Made by a program: the position numbers and the translations under genes. The notes under the pieces are model-generated. The model was not told the origin of the DNA. It ran no database searches and was given only the letters and a program-made list of their open reading frames with translations. From assembly GCA_018055905.1 (NCBI GenBank), contig JAGPGT010000006.1:1-43639 (forward strand): a DNA stretch of 43,639 nucleotides, read 5' to 3'. Of this stretch, positions 26,251 through 33,684 are shown one piece after another; the first letter of the stretch is position 1; each line of letters starts with the position of its first letter. Origin of the DNA: Phycisphaerae bacterium. GTDB taxonomy: Bacteria; Planctomycetota; Phycisphaerae; Sedimentisphaerales; Anaerobacaceae.

Positions 26251-26328
26251 GTACTTCTCCTTTGTTCTACCATCCATGATGTATATGACGCAGCCGACAG
26301 GTGTACCGACATGCGTCCGAAACAAGAG

Positions 26329-27045
26329 CTAGGCCTTCGAGCCCGACGAGGCCGGCTCCCCGGCGATGATCGGGTAGACAATCCCGGCCAAGAAACCGCC
26401 AACCAGCGGAGCGACCCAGAACAACCACAATTGCGAGAGAGCCCAGCCGCCCACGAACAAGGCCGGTCCCGTGCTGCGGGCCGGATTCACCGACGTGTTC
26501 GTCACCGGGATGCTGATCAGGTGGATCAACGTCAGCGCCAGACCGATCGCGATCGGCGCAAAACCCGCCGGGGCCCGCGAATCCGTCGCGCCCAGGATGA
26601 TCATCAGGAACATGAACGTCAGGACCGCCTCAGCCACCAGGGCGGCCACCATCGTGTATCCGCCAGGCGAATGCTCCGCGTATCCGTTGGAGGCAAATCC
26701 GCCGGCGAGGCTGAACCCTTCTTTGCCGCTGGCGATCACGTAGAGCACGGCCGCCGCGATCACGGCCCCGATGACCTGTGCAATCACGTAGGGAACCACC
26801 TCGCTCCACGGAAAACGCCTGCCGGAGGCCAGTCCGACCGTCACCGCGGGATTGAGGTGACATCCGGAGACGTGGCCGATCGCGTAGGCCATCGTCAGCA
26901 CGGTCAACCCGAACGCCAGGGACACTCCGAGCAGACCGATGCCGACGTCGGGAAACGCCGCAGCCAATACCGCGCTGCCGCAGCCGCCGAACACAAGCCA
27001 GAACGTGCCGACCGTCTCCGCCAACAACCGCTTGTTCAGAGCCAT
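26329..27045 (-). CDS. aqpZ: Aquaporin Z-type water channel
   Basis: This 238-residue channel has six membrane helices and both NPA loops: [12 protein letters not shown] and [16 protein letters not shown]. The Arg after the second NPA and the ISIPV segment before it are typical of water-selective AqpZ. ATG 27045 is chosen because AAGGA lies 8 nt upstream. The promoter at 27115-27143 lies about 60 nt before it. The gene precedes the SYLF lipoprotein (78 nt) and a cation antiporter, suggesting an osmotic or turgor role. Confidence 0.95.
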   Translation of the reverse strand: MALNKRLLAETVGTFWLVFGGCGSAVLAAAFPDVGIGLLGVSLAFGLTVLTMAYAIGHVSGCHLNPAVTVGLASGRRFPWSEVVPYVIAQVIGAVIAAAVLYVIASGKEGFSLAGGFASNGYAEHSPGGYTMVAALVAEAVLTFMFLMIILGATDSRAPAGFAPIAIGLALTLIHLISIPVTNTSVNPARSTGPALFVGGWALSQLWLFWVAPLVGGFLAGIVYPIIAGEPASSGSKA

Positions 27046-27114
27046 ACACATTCCTTTCAAAACGAATCATTCCGTTGATTCAACTGGCCGCAACAATCCG
27101 AACACGGCATCTAG

Positions 27115-27143
27115 ATTGTATGACGGTTCATGCAGAATGCCAG
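27115..27143 (-). promoter_or_regulatory. Promoter of aqpZ
   Basis: On the minus strand CTGGCA (27143-27138) and TACAAT (27120-27115) are separated by 17 nt (four and five of six consensus bases). The start would lie near 27107. Confidence 0.55.
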
Positions 27144-27179
27144 ACTTTCTTGAGGATGGATGGCGGGACTGACGCCGAG

Positions 27180-29396
27180 TCAGGGGTTCTGACAGACCGT
27201 TCCCCTCAGGCAGAGATTGCCGTCGGCGTCGATGCGGGCCACGGTGACACCGAGCGAGTCCGTGAGAGAGAAACCGCCCCGACCCGCAGCGCAGTGGGAT
27301 CGCTCCATGAGCAGGCCCTTGATGCTCATGTTGCCCGACAGATCGATGTACGCGACCACGGTTTGATCGGGGCCGCGGACCACGAAAGCACCCGGCGGCG
27401 GCGTACACTCGACTTCAGTGGTCAATCGGCCCTGCAGAATGAGGTTGCCGGCCTCGTCGAACTCCGCGACGACGCCGCCCAGCGAGCCCGTCACCGAGAA
27501 CAGCGGCGCCTCCGACACGACCGAAATCAGCCCTCCCCGACTTGTCAGCAGCGAATACGACTGGTTGTAGTAGGGTACCGTCGCGCCCCAGACGGTGACC
27601 TGCCAGGTCCCCGCCGGCGGGTTCTCGACACAAACCTGTTCGACGTTGTTTGTGCGGTCGGCCTGCGTCCGAACCGCAGGCTGCTGGGGCAGGTATGGGT
27701 CCAGTGTCCAGGGATAGTACCGTTTGCCGCCGGGACCGATCACCACGAGGTCCAGGTCGTTCACCAAAGCGCGGGCCGCCATCGGCTGCGCGGGGTAGTC
27801 GTCCCAGACCAGCGTGATCCGCAATTCCGTCTCGCCGGAGCCGATCTCCAACGTGTGGACGTCCCGCTCGCCCTGCACGAAAATCGAATCCTCTTTGATG
27901 ATGTCGTCAATTGTATCGATACGGATCAGATCGATGGCCTTTTGGGCATTGATCTGACCATAGCCATAGGCATAATCCGGACCGGGCGTACCCAGATCCG
28001 TCGCGGTGTGGATCAGCAGGCCCTTGATCGTCGAAGGAAGTGGATCCGTCTTGTGGATCGCACGCCAGTCGTCCAGGATCAACGCCATCGTCGCGGTGAC
28101 CGAAGGCGTGGCTAGTGACGTGCCGCATGCGCCGCCGTAGCGGTCGCCCGGCAGCGTGGACCAGATGCTCCCGCCATTGCGGGCCTCGCAGCCCGGCGAA
28201 ACGACGTCCGGCTTGATCCGGCCGTCCGCGGTCGGGCCCTTGTTGCTCCAGGCCCACAGCGAGTTGTCGTCGGAGTTCGTCGCGCCGACGGTCACGATGT
28301 TCTTCGCCGCCCCGGTGCACAGGATCGTGCCCCACTTGCCCTCGTTGCCCGCGGCCCAGACGATCGGGAGCTTCTTGCCCAGCGAACCGCGAACGATGCC
28401 GTCCATCGCGGCCGCGTAGTCCTTGTAAACGTGCCACTCGACCTTGCCCCAGGAGTTGTTGGCGATGTCGATCCCGTAGACGTCGATGGCCTGCTTGTAC
28501 TGCTGTTTCAACTCGGCGACCGTCTCCCACGTGTGGAACCAGACGATCGACGCGCCGGGCGCCACGCCCCGATACCGACGATCCTTCAGCAGCGAGCCGT
28601 CGCCGATCATCACGCCCGCCACCTGCGTGGCGTGGTCGCCGATGGGCCATTCATCACCCACGGTCACAACGCGGCCGACCAGATCGACGTGCGAGGCGTC
28701 GGGACGCATCGACTCCCACTGGCCGATCACGACGCCGGAGCCGGTCAGATCGTACGGCGCCGCCTGGACCGCGTCGCCCTGGATCGCGGCGCGGACGCCA
28801 TCGTTCAAATCCACCGATGCGTGATAGCGGTCGATCCACTTGATCCCGTCCCAGGCGGCCAGAGCCTCCAGGGCTCCGGCGGGTAAACGAAGATCCAGAT
28901 TGTTGCCGTCGGGGTCGTGGGCCAGGACGGCGCCGCCCAGGGCTTCGATCTTAGCCTGACCGGCCGAAAGGGAAACGTCCTCGAAGAGAGTCACCGCAAG
29001 TCGGACGTCGCCGGCTGCGTTCGGAGAGCAAGGATCGATGATCCCTTGCTGAACGCAAGATGCGAACTTGTCCTGAGGTCGGATCGCGTGCACCGACCGC
29101 ACGCCGGGAAGCTGCGAAATCCGAGTCGTCGCATCGGCGGGAATGCTGGCCAGCCATGTGTGCTCGGGCAGATAGGACAGCAGTCTCAGACCCGTCGGGA
29201 TCATCGCGGCTCGCCACTCGACGGTCGGAGTGCCCTCCAGTTGAATCCGCACATGCACCCGGTCGGAGGCAGCCTGCGATGAGTCGCAGAACGAGGACGC
29301 AGAACGCCGCGATGTGACGAACGCTTCGTCGCGAGCGGTCGCCGCACCGCCCGCCAGGACGGCCAGCACCAAGGCAAGAGCCCCCACGTTGTTCAT
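27180..29396 (-). CDS. Secreted S8 subtilase with altered catalytic Asp and a C-terminal 38-residue repeat
   Basis: The 738-residue product has a signal peptide (about 1-21), a propeptide-like region, an S8 domain (about 200-490) and a beta-sandwich-like segment (about 505-620). The Ser (S427 in CGTSLATPS), His (H255 in GDHATQVAG) and oxyanion Asn (N351 in AAGNEG) are clear. The Asp position in VIGQWESMRPDASHVDL holds E228, where the related WD-x-G subtilases have Asp. The last 107 residues hold three repeats of exactly 38 residues (F633, F671, F709), each with an ID-x-x-GN-type turn (VAYIDLSGN, VARIDADGN). ATG 29396 follows GGGAG and gives the signal peptide; the longer upstream frame is not coding-like. 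It has its own promoter. Confidence 0.88.
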   Translation of the reverse strand: MNNVGALALVLAVLAGGAATARDEAFVTSRRSASSFCDSSQAASDRVHVRIQLEGTPTVEWRAAMIPTGLRLLSYLPEHTWLASIPADATTRISQLPGVRSVHAIRPQDKFASCVQQGIIDPCSPNAAGDVRLAVTLFEDVSLSAGQAKIEALGGAVLAHDPDGNNLDLRLPAGALEALAAWDGIKWIDRYHASVDLNDGVRAAIQGDAVQAAPYDLTGSGVVIGQWESMRPDASHVDLVGRVVTVGDEWPIGDHATQVAGVMIGDGSLLKDRRYRGVAPGASIVWFHTWETVAELKQQYKQAIDVYGIDIANNSWGKVEWHVYKDYAAAMDGIVRGSLGKKLPIVWAAGNEGKWGTILCTGAAKNIVTVGATNSDDNSLWAWSNKGPTADGRIKPDVVSPGCEARNGGSIWSTLPGDRYGGACGTSLATPSVTATMALILDDWRAIHKTDPLPSTIKGLLIHTATDLGTPGPDYAYGYGQINAQKAIDLIRIDTIDDIIKEDSIFVQGERDVHTLEIGSGETELRITLVWDDYPAQPMAARALVNDLDLVVIGPGGKRYYPWTLDPYLPQQPAVRTQADRTNNVEQVCVENPPAGTWQVTVWGATVPYYNQSYSLLTSRGGLISVVSEAPLFSVTGSLGGVVAEFDEAGNLILQGRLTTEVECTPPPGAFVVRGPDQTVVAYIDLSGNMSIKGLLMERSHCAAGRGGFSLTDSLGVTVARIDADGNLCLRGTVCQNP

Positions 29397-29501
29397 CACC
29401 ACCCTACTCCCGTCTGGCCTCACATGGACTTCGATTGGCGGGCCCTCCTGGCCGCTGACCAAAGACACAATATAAGACCTTCCTGGCCCTGCACAGGGAT
29501 A

Positions 29502-29530
29502 AGTATACCATTTTCGCCCCGGTATTTCCA
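29502..29530 (-). promoter_or_regulatory. Promoter of the subtilase gene
   Basis: On the minus strand TGGAAA (29530-29525) and TATACT (29507-29502) are separated by 17 nt (four and five of six consensus bases). The start would be near 29495, about 100 nt before ATG 29396. Confidence 0.5.
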
Positions 29531-29741
29531 GCCGGGTGATTGCCGGCAGCCGACACAACCGATTGTTCTTTCCACAACATCGTGTTCCGCAAAAAGACCT
29601 CGGTCCTCCGACGCTCTGCGCCGTCTTGGGTTGCAGCAAGCGTCGTCCTTGGACCTCAAGCGGATCTGGATTTCGGTCGATGAATCCTTTGCCGACTGCG
29701 AAGGGGAGAATCGCCGTCCGGTCTCTGGGAGGAGGTGTTGG

Positions 29742-29969
29742 ATGAGTGCACATTCGATCCGGAACAAAGTCCGCGTCTGCAGACGGTGCGACTACCTCTG
29801 CGTCAAGTGCCCCCACGCTCTACCGTGTGAGATGCTCGGTCAGCGGGTGCGGCCCACCGAATGCTTCATGTGCTGGCACAACGAAGGAACCGCCTTACCG
29901 AGAGACTGCCGGGTGCGGAACCGCACGGCGGCCACCCCATCCCGACGTTCTCACGTGAACCGCTTCTGA
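29742..29969 (+). CDS. Cys-rich 75-residue protein, unknown
   Basis: AGGAGG at 29730-29735 lies 6 nt before ATG 29742, a near-perfect ribosome binding site, which is why I accept this short frame. The product has eight cysteines: C13, C16, C20, C23, C29, C41, C44 and C56, with VCRRCDYLCVKCPHALPCEM and ECFMCWH. The C-x2-C pairs suggest a zinc- or iron-binding small protein. No signal peptide or membrane helix is seen. The C-terminal 20 residues are basic. It is followed 49 nt later by another small gene on the same strand. I do not recognise its family. Confidence 0.65.
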   Translation: MSAHSIRNKVRVCRRCDYLCVKCPHALPCEMLGQRVRPTECFMCWHNEGTALPRDCRVRNRTAATPSRRSHVNRF

Positions 29970-30018
29970 TGCGAACACTTCGCCGGCCGGGCCAGTATCG
30001 AACGACAAAACCAAGGAA

Positions 30019-30213
30019 ATGAATGTTGGAGGTACGACCCTCAATACATTGGATCTGGAGCGTGCCCTCATCGAGCATCGATACTTCGAGGTCTTCTCCA
30101 ACGGCGATCCGCAGATCCACCGGACCCTGCAACTGCTGCAACAGAACACGCAGACCCACCTGCGGAAAGTCCAGGACCTCTGGGAAGCCTGCAAGCAACC
30201 GGCAACCCGATGA
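30019..30213 (+). CDS. Small helical protein, unknown (64 residues)
   Basis: The 64-residue product is hydrophilic and probably helical, with an amphipathic stretch TLQLLQQNTQTHLRKVQDLW. AAGGA (30013-30017) is very close to ATG 30019, so the start is uncertain. Composition is coding-like (balanced Leu, Glu, Gln, few Arg/Gly/Pro runs), unlike the opposite frames. It follows the Cys-rich gene by 49 nt and is convergent with the serine hydrolase gene (27 nt between stops). I do not recognise a family. Confidence 0.5.
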   Translation: MNVGGTTLNTLDLERALIEHRYFEVFSNGDPQIHRTLQLLQQNTQTHLRKVQDLWEACKQPATR

Positions 30214-30240
30214 CTCGCAGGCCTCCTGTGACGTGGAACT

Positions 30241-31524
30241 TCATTCAACAATCGCTTGGTGAGCGAGGGCTTCGAACTGGTCGTTGAGCGTGGCCTTGCC
30301 GCTGGGGCTGATCTGGGCCATGCACACGCCGATCATCTTCTCCGAAGGGTCGATGAAGAACGTCGTGTACCAATATCCGCCCCAGCGGTAGGCGCCGACG
30401 CTGGTCAGCTCGCTCTCGCGGAGATTGCGTGTGACACCGAACCCCAGACCGAAACCCATGTCGCGATTCAGGTCGCCGATCTGGTCCGTGCTCATCATCT
30501 CGACGGTCTTCGGGCTCAGCAGGCGGACGCCGTCCAGTTCGCCCTTGTTGAGCATCATCTGGATGAATCGGGCGTAGTCGGGGACCGTCGAGCAGAGCCC
30601 GCCGCCGCCGGAGCGGTAATTGTGCGTGCCCGCGTAAGGATAGTCTACCGAGGCCTTCATGTTCCCCTCGCCGAGAACACCGTCGGGCAGACGCTGGAGA
30701 CCGCCGTCGGCGCCGGGGCTGTAGACCGCAGCCAGACGCGACACCTTGCTCTCGGGCAGGCGAAAACCCGTGTCGTTCATTTTCAGCGGCGCGAAGATCC
30801 GCTTCTGCAGAAACTCGTCGAACGGCATACCGGAGGCGACCTCGACCACCCGACCCAGCACGTCGGTTGAGAGGCTGTACGTGAACGCCTCGCCCGGCTG
30901 ATGCACCAGCGGAATGCGGGCGAGCTTCTTCATGTCCTCCGCGAGCGAGTCCTCGTCCTGGATCAGACCATGCGTGATCCCCGCCTCGGCGTAGAGCTTG
31001 CCGACCCGGTCGTCCCATTGGTAGGTCAGGCCGGAGGTATGCGTCAGGAGGTGGCGGATCGTGATCGGGCGCCTGGCGGCGACAACGCCGTCCTGGGCCG
31101 ACGGATCGCCCGGCGCGAGCACCTTGACGTCCGCGAATTCGGGAATGAACTTCGAGACCGGGTCGCTGAGCCGGAATTTGCCCTCTTCATAAAGCATCAT
31201 CACCGCGACGCTCGTGATCGCCTTGGACATCGACGCGATGCGAAAGATCGTCGTAGGAGTCATCGGGATCTGCTTCTCGCGGTCCTGCATGCCGACACAC
31301 TGGAAGTAAGCGACCTTACCCTCGCGGGCGACCATCGCGACCGCCCCTGCCAGCAGGCCCTCATCGACGTGCCTTTGCATCACCGCGGTGATCCGGTCCA
31401 GGCGGTCCTGCGACAGCCCGACCGACTTGGGCGACGCCTTGGGCAACCCCTGCCCCAGCGACAAAGACGACAAAGCGACCAGAACCGCCAAGGCACACAG
31501 AAACCCATGTTTCGATCTTGCCAT
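30241..31524 (-). CDS. Secreted serine hydrolase of the beta-lactamase/S12 class
   Basis: The 427-residue product has a signal peptide (about 1-24) and a penicillin-binding-protein-like hydrolase fold. The active site S-x-x-K is S98-M-S-K101 in FRIASMSKA. The second motif is FTYSLSTDVLG (Y216). THTSGLTYQW and GAYRWGGYWYTTFFIDP are typical of this family (EstB, LACTB-like, D-aminopeptidase). Activity could be esterase, D-peptidase or amidase; the family is broad and the substrate cannot be read from sequence. GGAGG lies 9 nt before ATG 31524. It is divergent from the gene at 31969, with a repeat-bounded stretch between them. Confidence 0.9.
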   Translation of the reverse strand: MARSKHGFLCALAVLVALSSLSLGQGLPKASPKSVGLSQDRLDRITAVMQRHVDEGLLAGAVAMVAREGKVAYFQCVGMQDREKQIPMTPTTIFRIASMSKAITSVAVMMLYEEGKFRLSDPVSKFIPEFADVKVLAPGDPSAQDGVVAARRPITIRHLLTHTSGLTYQWDDRVGKLYAEAGITHGLIQDEDSLAEDMKKLARIPLVHQPGEAFTYSLSTDVLGRVVEVASGMPFDEFLQKRIFAPLKMNDTGFRLPESKVSRLAAVYSPGADGGLQRLPDGVLGEGNMKASVDYPYAGTHNYRSGGGGLCSTVPDYARFIQMMLNKGELDGVRLLSPKTVEMMSTDQIGDLNRDMGFGLGFGVTRNLRESELTSVGAYRWGGYWYTTFFIDPSEKMIGVCMAQISPSGKATLNDQFEALAHQAIVE

Positions 31525-31590
31525 GATCTCAGACCTCCAAGACAACAAGCCCATCTCCACGAATCCTATGCCGCAGACAACACCACTGTC

Positions 31591-31917
31591 GGGGACTCTA
31601 TCCCCGGACCCCTGGCATTTTGCGCTTTGGGCCGATGGCATGCCAAGAGATCCCCATGCCCCAATCCCATTCGCGTCGTCACTCAGGCGACCGCAACAGA
31701 CTCAAACTACCCGCAAGACCCCTCGACATCAAGTGTCTTCACCAAACCGACAGGGTATGGGTGTGCCCAGATCCTCCGGCGACCCAACAAACGACGCCCG
31801 CTCGCCTGCGGAATCCCCCTGCGATGGAACTGAAACCACAAGACAACATCGGCTCGTTCTGTTATCATGTTGCTGGCCCAAGGCAGAAAATGCCAAGGGT
31901 TTGGGGACCGCGTCCCC
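31591..31917. repeat. Putative MITE-like element with 43-nt inverted ends
   Basis: The left arm (31591-31633) and the reverse complement of the right arm (31875-31917) agree at about 34 of 43 positions, sharing GGGGAC, TCCCC, TTGGCATTTT-like and GGGCC blocks. The interior (about 240 nt) has no convincing gene. It lies in the intergenic region upstream of the TIM-barrel gene. No target duplication is obvious at the ends. Confidence 0.55.
31840..31868 (+). promoter_or_regulatory. Possible promoter of the TIM-barrel gene
   Basis: AAGACA (31840-31845) and TATCAT (31863-31868) are 17 nt apart (four and five of six consensus bases). The start would fall near 31875, exactly at the first base of the right inverted arm, so the arm would form the 5' leader. 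Confidence 0.45.
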
Positions 31918-31968
31918 AAGAGCCCGAATGGGCGGAAATCGGATCCCTGTATTCACGGGAGGCAAATC

Positions 31969-32817
31969 ATGTCGAACGCAACCATGCCCACAGGCAAGAT
32001 CGATAATCTCACGATCAGCCGGCTCATCCTCGGCGGCAACCAGTTCAGCGGCTGGTCGCACAGCCGGGACCTCAAGTACCTGCGGGACCTGTTCAAGGCC
32101 TACGCCACGCCGGAGAACGTCATGCGGACGCTCGAACTGGCGGAAGAAAGCGGCGTCAACGCCATCCTCTCGGGCGAAGCGGACTACCTCACGCGATACT
32201 GGAAGGAACGCGGCGGCAAGATCCAGTGGATCGCTCAGATCCATCCCAACACCAAGGACGTCACGAGCAACGCCAAGCGGGCGATCGACCTGGGCGCGGC
32301 GGCCGCGTACGTTCAAGGCGGCGTGGGCGACAGCTTCGTCAAAGGCGGCCGGGTCGATCTGCTGGCCCAGGCGTTGGACTTCATCAAGAGCAACGGCATC
32401 CCCGCCGGCATCGGTGGTCACTCGATCCAGGTGCCGATCGCGGTGGAGAAGGCCGGCATCAAGCCCGATTTCTACATGAAAACCCTGCACCACGGGAACT
32501 ACTGGTCCGCGACCCCGCCCGAGAAGCGGGTCGAGTTCAATGTCGACAGCAACAGCAGCGACGACCACGACAACATCTGGGAAATCGCCCCCGAAAAAAC
32601 GATCGAGTTCATGAAAGGCGTGACGACTCCCTGGATCGCGTTCAAAGTCCTCGCCGCCGGCGCCATTCACCCCAGCAGCGGCTTCCAATACGCCTTCGAA
32701 AACGGCGCGGACTTCATTTGCGTAGGCATGTTCGATTTCCAGATCCGCGAAAACGCGATCATCGCCAGAAACGCAGTCGCCGCGTGCCAGAACCGCCCGC
32801 GCCCCTGGCGTGCGTGA
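31969..32817 (+). CDS. Aldo/keto reductase-like TIM-barrel protein
   Basis: The 282-residue product starts like aldo/keto reductases (LTISRLILGGNQFSGWSHS), with ELAEESGVNAILSGEADYL next, and reads as a cytoplasmic TIM barrel with no signal peptide. Later stretches include AQIHPNTKDV, AAAYVQGGVGDSFVKGGRVD, GIPAGIGGHSI, KTLHHGNYWSATP, TPWIAFKVLAAGAIHPSSGF and GADFICVGMFDFQI. The usual AKR catalytic Tyr/Lys pair is not evident, so activity may differ. GGGAGG lies about 6 nt before ATG 31969. Related proteins occur widely in Planctomycetes with no assigned function, as far as I recall. The stretch downstream (to 33684) has no gene. Confidence 0.75.
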   Translation: MSNATMPTGKIDNLTISRLILGGNQFSGWSHSRDLKYLRDLFKAYATPENVMRTLELAEESGVNAILSGEADYLTRYWKERGGKIQWIAQIHPNTKDVTSNAKRAIDLGAAAAYVQGGVGDSFVKGGRVDLLAQALDFIKSNGIPAGIGGHSIQVPIAVEKAGIKPDFYMKTLHHGNYWSATPPEKRVEFNVDSNSSDDHDNIWEIAPEKTIEFMKGVTTPWIAFKVLAAGAIHPSSGFQYAFENGADFICVGMFDFQIRENAIIARNAVAACQNRPRPWRA

Positions 32818-33439
32818 GAAGCGGTGACTCGGGACTCATGGCCTGTGACTTGGGATCGGGTAGCACGTGTAAGATGTGCCGTGCACATCACTGGTACGCC
32901 CCCCCACGCTGGCTGACGGCGACCCACCCGTCAAATCACGGGATCGGAGGAATCCACCCACGTTACGTTCAATCCTGAGCCGCAATAAGGGAGATGTTCC
33001 GGGAATCCCCCCCCAACACGCCGGAAAAAGTGCCGGACACCGTCCCGTTCACGCACATCATCCTTCATCAATCGACAATTCCAAGAAACATTCTGCCCGG
33101 AATTCGTCGAATTGTCAAGGACAAGCAACCGGCCGGGAGGGGTCGTACGAAAGACCGCCTCCGGCCGCAGGGGCGGCAGTCAAAGACCGCGTCATGTCAC
33201 CCTCGCTACGGCCTATTTCAATGCTTGACCCCGCTCTTCGGTATCTCCTCCGCCGTGCCTGTGTGTGAAATGTGTAGGTCTGACACTACTCTTCCGGCGG
33301 ACTTCGTGCGCCTGGTACGGAGTCCCTTCAGCCGACAGGAATGTAGCCCAGCCGCCCCCGGCTGGGAGCGCTGGGATCACCCCCGAGGGCGGGGGTGCCA
33401 CACACGGTTCGATTGCCGATCTTGCTTGTCAAAGCTCAT
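32818..33439. other. Noncoding stretch with short palindromes
   Basis: No gene is supported here. A degenerate copy of the TGTGCCGTGCACA palindrome lies at 32870-32890. Two hairpins follow: CCCAGCCG (33347-33354) pairs with CGGCTGGG (33359-33366), and CACCCCC (33378-33384) pairs with GGGGGTG (33391-33397). The AGGA-like and ATG signals present do not lead into coding-like frames. Confidence 0.45.
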
Positions 33440-33582
33440 TAGGGTGTGCCATGCACACCTTTCCGCCGAAATCCGGATCCGTCCGCTGCTTCCTTTGGGC
33501 GGACGGCCCTTGCCAACACGCGAATGACCCGTTGACGGTATGACTTCAGACGCCAGAAAGACGGTGTGCACGGCACACCCTA
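33440..33582. repeat. Element bounded by inverted 20-nt palindromes
   Basis: TAGGGTGTGCC(A/G)TGCACACC-type sequence occurs at 33440-33459 and, reverse-complemented, at 33563-33582, with one base difference over the 19-nt core. The arms are themselves near-palindromic. The interior holds a smaller hairpin (CCGTCCGC at 33479-33486 with GCGGACGG at 33499-33506). A degenerate third copy lies at 32870-32890. This fits a REP-like or miniature mobile element. It has no gene. Confidence 0.6.
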
Positions 33583-33609
33583 CCGCTATCGGCTTCTCGT
33601 ATGATCGAT

Positions 33610-33645
33610 GAGCGTCACGCCTGAGCGGACCCAGACGTGACGCTC
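33610..33645. repeat. Ten-bp hairpin after the large subtilase gene
   Basis: GAGCGTCACG (33610-33619) pairs perfectly with CGTGACGCTC (33636-33645) around a 16-nt loop. It lies 40 nt after the stop at 33685 on the minus strand. No U-run follows, so it may stabilise mRNA ends or slow polymerase rather than act as a standard terminator. Confidence 0.5.
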
Positions 33646-33684
33646 GCGATGCGAAGCCAATCGTCAATAGTAAATAGTAGATCG

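Noticed and set aside
32818-33684. CRISPR array in the repeat-rich gap
   Set aside because: The palindromes are not regularly spaced, differ in orientation and lack unique spacers or cas genes.
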